Source of the DNA: Membranipora membranacea
Taxonomy: Eukaryota > Bryozoa > Gymnolaemata > Cheilostomatida > Membraniporidae
Reading direction: 5' to 3'
Length of the DNA stretch: 64,000 nt
Assembly: GCA_914767715.1 (NCBI GenBank)
Contig: OU612071.1
Location: 26,471,681-26,535,680, forward strand
Under the pieces are notes generated by a model, which was not told where the DNA came from, did no database searches, and was given only the letters and a program-made list of their open reading frames with translations. Both the position numbers and the translations under genes were made by a program. Positions 22,419 through 34,400 of the stretch are shown piece after piece; the stretch's first letter is position 1, and each line of letters begins with the position of its first letter.

Positions 22419-25400
22419 TGCACATTGGGCTGTTTGTTTGTCTCGGCATCACTGGTGCTGAATTTAGAATCCTGAGCTTTCTGCAAAACAAGAGGCACAC
22501 ATTGAATTAATAGGGAGAATGTATCATGTAACATATATACATAAGTAAGATAGGCTGGTCTTTCAATTAGGAACTGCAAAAAGTCACCAAACGCACACTG
22601 CAATCTTCTGAGAAAAACAAATGCCTTGTTCGTTCTAATTGAAAGACCCTCCCCAAGCCTGTTGTGGTGATGAGCGTTCAGCAGAAAGTGATAGGAAAGA
22701 AGATTGAGGGAGTGTTTATAGTTGAAGTTTGTTATACAACATCAGAAATCATTCAAATAATTGGAACTAGCTCTAACAGAGGATACAAAATTAACGCATC
22801 AAGTAAAACAACATAAAGCTAATATTAACCTATAGCTGCATGTTAGCCAGCAAGCTGCAGTCAAATTTTCAATGGAGGGCATGAATTAGGAGGCAATCAT
22901 TTACCATATGACTGTAAATTTGATCAGATAGCCATGTTGGTATTGTGAGATAATTAGCAGAGTCAGTGTGGTTGGCAGGTGACTCACTGCTGCTTTGTGG
23001 GCACCAAATGGGCAGAAGCAAAAACAATGTTACATGTTACATGTAACCTGTAACCATAACTACTAAACTTGTAGTATCTTCAATCACATCTAAGTGCAAC
23101 ACATATCCACACGACCAGTCAATATTAAGTTGAGCTAAGCTATCCAAGAGAGAGTGACAGGAAATTTGACAGTTGATGTAAGAAAGGACAGATATCATTT
23201 AGATAACACCCCGACACCGAAGAGAGAGAGCGGAGGATAGAGGGATAGGAGGAGGAGGAGTGCGGACTTACCGTATCACCAGTCTGTCAGAGAAATAACC
23301 AAGTAATTATATAATGTCACTGTGTGTAAAGCGCAACGGTTATTAGTTATATTATGTCACTGTGCATACAACGCAATGAGAATAAAAACAATCATCAAAA
23401 GGGCCCCACACCGCTGTCATTCTTGGTCTATCATCAGCAAATACATTTTGATGCGATCAGAGCAAGCATGCGCCTGGATTCATGGGGTTAAAGATGACAG
23501 ATTGGATCGACAGATTGGATCGACAGATCCAGCTTGTTTGTTGACACACCTGCCTATGGTGTTGCTTCTCACAATTCATTACTGCATTACAACTAATAGA
23601 GGCATTGATGTGATTTGACGTCACCATGCCATGATTTGATGCTACTTGATAGGAAAGTTTAACATTCTATATAATTTCAGGTCAGCTTGATAGATAAAGA
23701 ATTTTGCTAATTATCACCTCGAACCTGAGATTATTGTGTTGTATAGTGAGAGGGATAGTGAGAAGGTACATCAGGGGAGTGATATCCTACAGTAATATGC
23801 ATACCTCAACTGTACTGGGGTCTTGTTTAGCCTCAGTTATCGTTGTAGAATCTTCAGTGTCGGACACGTACCCCACCTCTCCGATATACTTCAGTGGCTC
23901 TACCATGAGCGGGTTAGCTGATAAGGCTATCACATTACGTGGTGTAAATTTCATCTTCCATTTTGAACTACAAAGAATGAAAATTTGTAATATCTAGGTT
24001 ACAAGAACAACTTGTGTTAGGAATTGCCTGCCCGTGATTATAGTGGAACACAACTTCTAATTTTGATTTTTTATGTTGCTAGCGGCGGGACAAATGAGAT
24101 GGTAATGCAATCTTTTTATCCCAAAGATATTTTTAATGCTTGATTGAGATGATATTGTGTCCGATGAATAAAAAATGTTAACACTGGAACCCTGACCAGA
24201 CCCCCTTCCAATAATATATCAGTCAATTATTATTATTTTTTTTTTTTACACTTTTATTGGCAGTCTATTTCATTCCAGTAGCGGAATGTTTTCCGAATAG
24301 TGCCGAAAAAAAAAAGGAAAAGGAAAAGAGAAGAAAAGGAAAGCTTGAGACTGAAGATTATGACTGACTTAAAGTGTTAGGCAAGGAAAAAACAACCCCT
24401 GTTCATATGAAAGCTTTACCATAGCAATGGACAAAAGAACTCAAGTTTTTTCGCAGAACGACACTTTTGAATGATGTAACTTAATTTAAAGTGTGAAAAC
24501 CCGGGGTCCAGAAGGGTCTAACTCTAGACTCAATGGTATGTTATCTCCCCTGTTACAGAGAAACACTAAATAATCTTTGACTACGCTACCTTTGTTCCAT
24601 TTTTTTGGGGTTAATTTCTGGTGTATACGCAGAGCAACTTTGCATGTGCCCTAGCCATGCCTGGGCTAGGCTTACTGTTATTATGTAAGCTGATCACTAT
24701 TTTAGTGAATCTGTTACATGGGAGATAAGATACTCTAGACCCTGGGTTTTTCGCACTTTGAAATAGATTACACCATTCAATATTGTCCTTGTGCGAATTT
24801 TTTTTTTCAATGCTGTGGTAAAGTTTTGATATGGACAGTGGATGTTCTTTGCATTCCTATACACTTTAGTATGCGAGGCGAGCGTGGTTAGCTGACTTAC
24901 TTGTCGTGACTATCAAACATGATAGGTAGATACTCATCTACAGGTAACATATGAGAGAGAGGGTCTTGAGACAGTAACTTCGTCATTCCTTCTCGTGTTA
25001 GGGCATAACTCAATGTCCAGTATGTGTATCTGAGAAGAGGTAAGAGAAATAAATGTATATTATATTATGATATAACATAATACATTTAGAATAATTTTAA
25101 TAAATAAAATATATTATATTATTGCACCTTTCACAGTTTATTTGCCAAGATCCGAGATCGGTGGCATATTATGTGATTATATTACATATTATATTTATAT
25201 TGAATGGATTTATGATGGAAGCCGAGTCAAAATTGAAAAATTCACATTCAACAACTTATTTCTGCTCTTACTAATAAATAACCCATTTTCATAGCCCTGT
25301 AGCTTGACATTATCACAGGTAAAGAGGTGTAGTGATACCAATTTTGTGCATAGCCAAGTTTGTGCGCTATCAATCAACGCACTGTGATATGAAGAACCCT

Positions 25401-28400
25401 AGCATCACCTGGACAACGTCCCTAACTGGCAAGACACAACACTGCTATGACCATACAACCAATCAACGGAGAAGTTAAATATTTAGTCCCTGTACAATTA
25501 TCATAAAATAGAAATCATAGCATAGAGGTACACTGCACTTACCCTGGATAGACGAGATGTCTGGAGTTAGGTACAAGCTCTTCATCTGTCTGCATGATTT
25601 TCCTGCCGATATATCTGAAGGGAAGTAATATTAATCATGTATGTATGTATGTATCATAAGGGAGATATGAAATTACATCGGTCTAACGAGAATGGCGCTC
25701 TGCTCTGACGGTGTGCTGCAGCTGATTTATTTTATAAGCCAAATTATACATTAATCATAAGTGGATAATGGGGGCTCTGACACATAATCATATCTAGTTC
25801 TGAGACAGATCTATAATGGGGGCTCTGACACATAATCATATCTAGTTCTGAGACAGATCTATAATGGGGGCTCTGACACATAATCATATCTAGTTTTGAG
25901 ACAGATCTATAATGGGGGCTCTGACACATAATCATATCTAGTTTTGAGACAGATCTATAATGGGGGCTCTGACACATAACCATATCTAGTTCTGAGACAG
26001 ATCTATAATGGGGGCTCTGACACATAATCATATCTAGTTTTGAGACAGATCTATAATGGGGGCTCTGACACATAACCATATCTAGTTCTGAGACAGATCT
26101 ATAATGGGGGCTCTGACACATAATCATATCTAGTTTTGAGACAGATCTATAATGGGGGCTCTGACACATAATCATATCTAGTTTTGAGACAGATCTATAA
26201 TGGGGGCTCTGACACATAACCATATCTAGTTCTGAGACAGATCTATAATGGGGGCTCTGACACATAATCATATCTAGTTTTGAGACAGATCTATAATGGG
26301 GGCTCTGACACATAACCATATCTAGTTCTGAGACAGATCTATAATGGGGGCTCTGACACATAATCATATCTAGTTTTGAGACAGATCTATAATGGGGGCT
26401 CTGACACATAATCATATCTAGTTTTGAGACAGATCTATAATGGGGGCTCTGACACATAATCATATCTAGTTTTGAGACAGATCTATAATGGGGGATCTGA
26501 CACATAACCATATCTAGTTCTGAGACAGATCTATAATGGGGGCTCTGACACATAATCATATCTAGTTTTGAGACAGATCTATAATGGGGGATCTGACACA
26601 TAACCATATCTAGTTCTGAGACAGATCTATAATGGGGGCTCTGACACATAATCATATCTAGTTTTGAGACAGATCTATAATGGGGGCTCTGACACATAAC
26701 CATATCTAGTTCTGAGACAGATCTATAATGGGGGCTCTGACACATAATCATATCTAGTTTTGAGACAGATCTATAATGGGGGCTCTGACACATAATCATA
26801 TCTAGTTTTGAGACAGATCTATAATGGGGGCTCTGACACATAATCATATCTAGTTTTGAGACAGATCTATAATGGGGGCTCTGACACATAACCATATCTA
26901 GTTCTGAGACAGATCTATAATGGGGGCTCTGACACATAATCATATCTAGTTTTGAGACAGATCTATAATGGGGGATCTGACACATAACCATATCTAGTTC
27001 TGAGACAGATCTATAATGGGGGCTCTGACACATAATCATATCTAGTTTTGAGACAGATCTATAATGGGGGCTCTGACACATAACCATATCTAGTTCTGAG
27101 ACAGATCTATAATGGGGGCTCTGACACATAATCATATCTAGTTTTGAGACAGATCTATAATGGGGGCTCTGACACATAATCATATCTAGTTTTGAGACAG
27201 ATCTTATTAGAGTCTCCGGCATATTGAAAATTTCAATTTCTATTATATTCTATTGAACCTCAACCACTTTCACCCTTGAGAGTCAGAGCTCTCAGGTTAG
27301 CAGTCTGACACATAGACTATAACATATAGGCAGTCTGGTCACTTAGAATATACTCACAGTAAATCCCAGCCCCCGTAGTGACGATCTGCCTCATGCATCA
27401 TACTCTCAAAGTTAGCCACAAAATTAAGTCTGAATCTGACATCGTCCTCTAGTATAAGTATTCTCTTATATCCCTTCTCCTCCATCTGTATACAAGGTCA
27501 AGGTCAGACAAGGTTACATGAGGAACTCTGACACACTGTGCACATGTGCACCAATCAATTCAGGTTGGTTATCTTTGCACTGTAGCGACTGAACTAATTC
27601 TCAAACTGAAAAATCACCCCACCCGAACTGGATAAAAGTTAGCTTCTATAAGCAAAGTGTAATTAGGTCAAATGGGCCAGTTTGTGGCACTGTCGCTACG
27701 GTGCAAAGAGACTCGTATCACAGAGTCGATCTCCGAGCAGTGTGACTCAGACACACATTTGCTGTGCTTGCAGATCTACTCTGAGGTATGAGTCTCTTTA
27801 CACCGTTGCAACAGTGCAACAAAGTGGCCCATTGACCTATTCCCATTCTGTCTATGGAAACTAGTTTTTTCTATTGAGAGTGGGGTGACTTTTCAGCCTA
27901 GTAACTCGAACATATTTGGACTAATCCAGATGCTACATGCAAAGATGACCGTCCTGAATTGATTGGTTGCACAAGCAATGTTACTGAAACATCCACATTA
28001 CACTAGCAGCATGTGTCTCATGTATTGTTAGTCCGAGTAACATATGTGTGGGCGCCCAAAATTTTAGAAACTTTTCATTAATTTCATTCCATATTATTAT
28101 CATTGATATTTGAATGTTGGATAAACTTTGTCATTAACAACTAATAATCATATATCCGACTCATAGCTCCAGTAGTGACATGTTTTCAGCATATAACCAG
28201 TGTGTAAAGTGATCTTACCTCCTTCCATATAAAGTAATGAGAGAGAAAACATCCAATCTCTCCCATCTTCATCGGTCTTTTATGATACGGATCTAAATAT
28301 CCATCTAACTGTGTAGCACCAATCTTTGTAAGATATGTATCGTTAAGTTGTCTACCAGCAAAAACATTAACACGAAATAAAACAAAGACAAAATAAACAG

Positions 28401-31400
28401 ACATAAATGCGATGTTGTAAGGTGTAAAATATTGAATAGACTATTCACTGGGAGGTGAAGCAGACAGAGCTATAACAGTTAAGGTAGATGGAGAGAGTGT
28501 GAATGTTGGCCAGCACAGTTCTTGATTAGCTTAGTAAGTTCCATTGTAAATTGTTTTTGCAATATCAAATGAAAGAACACATCATTCATGTTGGCTGTAG
28601 ATCAAATACAAATACTAATATTAAAAATAAATAATACACTATCAATGGGAGTTATCTTATCCCAAAGAAAGAACAGACAACTCCCAGAAAATTCCTACCT
28701 AGGGTCTGAATATATAGCTTATTGCACCACATGAGAAACAAGGAAACTGCAATCAACAGCCATTTTCAAGAATTGAGCAACCGCAGTGCTGTGCATGAGA
28801 ATGAACAACAGTTATAATTAATCTAAATAAATAAATAAATAAATAAATATACTTACTTTAAATGTATATATTTGAGTAATACTTACTTTAAATGTATATA
28901 TCAGAGTAATACTTACTTTAAATGTATATATTAGAATAATACTTACCTTAAATGTATATATTAGAGTAATACTTACTTTAAATGTATATATTAGAGTAGT
29001 ACTTACTTTAAATGTATATATCAGAGTAATACTTACTTTAAATGTATTATTAGAGTAATACTTACTTTAAATGTATATATCAGAGTAATACTTACTTTAA
29101 ATGTATATATTAGAGTAGTACTTACTTTAAATGTATATATCAGAGTAATACTTACTTTAAATGTATATATTAGAGTAATACTTACTTTAAATGTATGTAT
29201 CAGAGTAATACTTACTTGCCATCTATAGCAGGGTAATATTTATATTTTATCCCGAGTTCAGCACAAGCAGCCTCCATCATAACCCTCCTGTCTGGTCTTC
29301 TCTCCAAGTTTATCATATATACCTGTAATTAGAGACATATAATAATAATGAAATACATCTGCAAATTTAGTGTGTTATGTAGATATAATGTGAGACCCGT
29401 TGTAGACTTGAAAAGGCATTTGTGCATACACAGTGTTGGCATAACAAGCAAGTAACTGAGTCAGCAAACTGTCTGAAGCTCTGTCTCTGTCTGCAGTTAG
29501 CAATGAAATTTATCATAGAATAAGATGATGATAATCTGGAGATATTTGCTCGCAATATATCACACTGTTGATTTATCAACAAATATATAGTGACAATACC
29601 TGGCTATGGTACTGGCATACAAACTCAGATATGGCTACTGTAAAAACTTCAAAGAAAACAAGATTTTATTCTCATGACATGGAAATTTTCGCCAAACGTA
29701 AATCATTCTATGAATATTTATTATTTAATATTGCCTCAATGCCAATGATTTCAAGATTCCATTTATTTGAAAAGGTTCCATTTGCTGAATCAAGATGGGG
29801 CCGATACTGTTCAGACATTATTACAGCACGCAGAAATCAATAGGATGAGGACATTATACATACCTCATCGAATCCCATTTTCTCGTTTCCCTCAAACTTT
29901 CTATGAGGTAAGGCGATGTGAGGCGAGGGTTTGAAATGTAGTCCTTCATCTACAAGATCAGAGAAATTACAGTCAGCCTCAAAAAACTCACAATAGACCC
30001 TAAAACTTACAGTCAACCCCACAAGTTACAGTCAACTTCCAAAGTTACAGGCAACCCTAAAAGCAGCAGTAGACTTCAAAATTTAAGGTCAACCTCAGAA
30101 AAACTTAGGTCAAGTGATAGGCATTCTGCCCCTTTAGATGTCAGATCAAGGCATCAAGGCTAGTAGCAATGATTCTCTGTAGGTCAATCAGAGGTCATCA
30201 GCGCCTCATGGTCTTCTTGAGATATTTTTTTAACCAAAAACCAACCGAGTACCGATGCTATAGAATGTGTTATGCAGATACAAACAAACACATTTTTATA
30301 GAGACAGACAATTTTAATCAGCTGGATTACTGAACGTTTCCACATAATTCAAGTCTATGTGGACATCAATTCATTCATCTTATGCTAACAGCAAATCGTA
30401 TTAATATGAGTTCAAACTTGGCTGTCGAACAGAATGGAGTCAATGTTTACTTTCGGTGTAGATAAATAATATAATGCATATTGAACATAAGAGTAATAGG
30501 TGGGTAAAAGAAGTGACCGTATCCGTAATCCTCTAAAAGTAAGATTGTCATCAAACAGGTACATTAGAAGCAGTCTGATACCACAGACTGCTGGTTGATT
30601 TTAGGAGCGCAACCAACAGTACTTATTATTTGACTGCATAACAACCTGAGACTCAACGTGTTATACGATATAGGCATATCTATATATCAGAGGTAATGAG
30701 TATACTCTACCTTAATTACAAGCTGGCAGCGGGTCTAACATAATAAATACATAAAGGCAGAGAAACCGTGGCGGGAGAAAGATACCGATGATGTCATGAT
30801 CGCGTAAACAGTTGGTCATAAGGCATTGGGAATAGGGCATTATATAAAGGACGTTGGGCATAGAGCCTATGGAACTCACCATTGGATATATAACACTGTG
30901 AACGGTGCATTGAGTAGAGGTGATTGGGCATGGAGCACTGCGTACAGGGCATGGTATTTAGGGCGTCAAACTTTGTCATTGTGTTTGGGGCCCTTGATAT
31001 CGAGCTTGGTATAAGGTATTCGAATTGAAACAGGCCGAGGTGAGAGATTAAGGGTAATAAATATCATAGTCGATAGTTGGATATATGAAAATAAGAGCCT
31101 GATTAAAAGCACAAATATTTCCAGACATATACCACCTACTGTATGCATATCCTGTAATAGATCAGGATGTTATAATATGTCATAATAACTGGCTGAATAT
31201 TATAGTCAACTGGACAACAAGGACTTAAGAATTTTGACAGACATCGGCTCATACAATCACAAGCTCATTATTATAATGTACAATTATCAATAGTTTTGTG
31301 TCAGCTCTGAGTTTATAAGTGAAGGTGTAAGTGGAGTGGGGGAGATAACTGCCCAGGCAGAAAGCGTTTTGCATGTCTGATCTATGGATATGTTTTAGGG

Positions 31401-34400
31401 TTCTTCCAGAGAGAAAGGGTGAGGCATTTCTAGACAGAACCTAGCTATCACATATCTAATAATCATTGATACCAGGGTGTAATTATTGGATACCAATGTT
31501 GGCAGCTTTTTAGTTGAAAGTCATCAATATGTAACCATAAGTCCTAAGTCTACGACAAATATAAATTGATGTGCAGGAAAACTGTGGAAACATAGCATTA
31601 TATATTTATATTACTGTTTTTTTATGTTTTATAATTAGAGTTTGGACTTACGGATATGATGGAGTCTGATATATAGTCCGAGATTAGCGACAGCGGTGAG
31701 GAACTGTGGTCCCTTCTCTACAGGAGGAATCAGGAAACCGTAATATCTCTCATTGGTAACAAACATAGGTACACCTGTAGGAAATACGTAACATAAATAG
31801 GTACACCTGTAGTAAATATAAGTAACATAAATAGGTACAAATGCACTACGTAGTGATGGTTTATAAACATTCTGCGCATGTGATGATCTCTACAAACTGA
31901 GTATCGGTATTCATGTGATTGCTCCCGTTGACATTTATCAACTCTATTAACCAGATACACATACTGAATTGTCAGAATAGTGTAGCCCATGATGAGTGTT
32001 GGCGAGTAGGTTTGTGTGAAACTGCTCAAGAGAATTTTCACAATAGAAATCTAGCCAACGAGTAATCTCGCTAACGAGTTCTCCAGCGCCGATCGCCTTC
32101 CAGTGAATATGAATTAAAATGCCTTTCAGTACACCACGTAGTTATAACTTGGAGGTCAAAAGGCAGATAACTCTCGATTCATACACAGTCTACATAAGAT
32201 AACCATCTGCCGTCCTGTGATAGGACTGAGTGATGTACATACCCTGATGCCTGGCATTGAATGCAAACTGTATGATGTCATCTGGCTCTGACTTAAAGTG
32301 GGGATGAGGCGGATAATACTTTAGGTACCGTGACCCTGCGTCATTCAGATCTATGAGTAGTATACTACAAGATAAAAAGATAATAAATAAGATTTCTGTT
32401 ACAAATGAGTAGAAGTACCAAACTGATCCTATGTTGTCATTGGATTAAAGTTACCTTGCCGGATCAGAGATGCACAGCCAAGCTCATAGTGTAATATTGA
32501 GGTCTGTGTGAAAATTAAATCTCAACAAAGGTACAACACTACAGTTCATGCACGCCTAACCAGGGACTAACTGTGGACTAATTTGAGTGGTAATGACAAC
32601 CTTTAACCACATAATTATAACTACGTTTTACGCCCATCATCTCCTTCATATCTAGTCTTGGTTATCTAAAGGTCAGACAATCAAAACTAGATAAAAACTG
32701 ATCTTCTTACTGGCTTGGTTATGATTTAAATTATAGCCCAATGAAATTACGCATTAAAATATAAATAAATTTCTACTAACGCCTCCATATTCTGTTATAG
32801 TGAGCAGAATTTCTGGAAAATACTTGAAAATTTACAATCTTAACACGATAATCTTGAATGATTCGGCTGACTGATCTCACCTTTGGATAATAATAACATG
32901 AAAATTTCTCTCTAAGCTATAAACTATGCTTTACTTACTCTGTTACAGTGGTCAGGCTTTCCACAAATCACTTTAAAATTAGAATTTAAGATCCTAGCGC
33001 TATAATCTTGATTGATTGATCAGACTTTACTCACCTGTGCACCATGGGTACTTCAAACACTCCCACTTTTCTCCTCTCTAATATATCCAGATAATCCTCT
33101 GATCTCACATAAAATCCCTGTAGTCAACAAATACATGTGATAAAAGTCACACCCTATCAGAAACAGCAAAAGTCATGGACTGAGAGCATTAGTTAATCAA
33201 AGCAAAGTATAGAGGGCTCTCAATATAGAGAGCAATGTTTTAAGTCAAATCATCGCAATCACTCCAGCTCAACATTCTAACTGTTTCTAAAATTCACTCA
33301 CCTGGGTTTTATAGAACCCTGAAACTGAAAGTACAACCCCCCCCCCCCCTCAGGATCACAAGGATAAGTTTGTATTCATATTTGTTATATAGTCTAGTCA
33401 ATACGACATAAGTGTTACTGCCAGGTGATTTGTGGTGCAGGAGAATATGGATTGAGTCATGTTTTGGGAGTTTTTCAGATCAACTGCTGCAGCCCCAAGC
33501 GCCCTCCGATGTATATTCATACTTTTCAAGAATCAAATGCTCTTCTATGCACACAGCCTAACATTATAGAGTAATCACACAATTAATAATAATGTTACGG
33601 TAGCCACTGATGTATGATATAAATGCTAAGTGATATTTTACTTACCTCCTCACTGACTTCTCCCCAGAAGTTAGAGTATAGAGAAGTGGAGTTCATCATC
33701 GGAGCCACAACAGGTCTGTAAATAAAATTATAAAGTTGGTCACAAATACGCCTTAATAATATCATTGTGTCAGCTAATAGCACATTGTCAATAACTGTGA
33801 AGACAATGTCAGTAAGCTGGAGGTGGTTGTTGTGTTTGCAAATTTTAATATTGGTCACAGGCCTTCTGCAGTTTGCGCAAGTCAAATGATCGAGTGCACC
33901 AGAGGTCGAGGCATTTTCTTTACCGACCCATAGGGCACTAAATCGTTGAACTTACACAAACTGTAGAGGGTCTGTGTAATGTGGCAGTATAAATTCGTGA
34001 TATCCACTTATGCCAGGTAGGCAGGGACTGCTTAGTACTAAGATCTCAATTAATCAAGGAAGTGCTATCTGTCATTTTTTTCTCTCAGTGTAACCAGGAG
34101 GCCACCTGTCAGGTTAATTATTTTACAGCCCAACCCACTTATACTGTGAACTAACCAGATTTATGTGAGATAATCAATCATTACCAACCACTCTAATCCT
34201 CCCTAATTGGCTTCTGCAAAATTTATATTCACCTGAATATGCAGGTTTATTATTTGAGGCACGACAGAAATAGATAATCCTTTTATTTATTGGGATGTCA
34301 CCCTAAACTACTAATCCACCTTCGAACAATCAGAGGCTATAATTCATGACTTCTATTATTTATTTCCTCAGCCCACTTATGCCTTAACCAGTCAGTCACT

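Noticed and set aside
25744-27222. 492-codon open frame of 16-residue repeats
   Set aside because: It is the 48-bp minisatellite in COLGALT intron 12. The frame stays open only because the unit length is a multiple of three, and no promoter or splice signal links it to a gene.
25760-29215. Possible CRISPR-like arrays
   Set aside because: The repeats are head-to-tail without unique spacers and lie in introns of animal genes.
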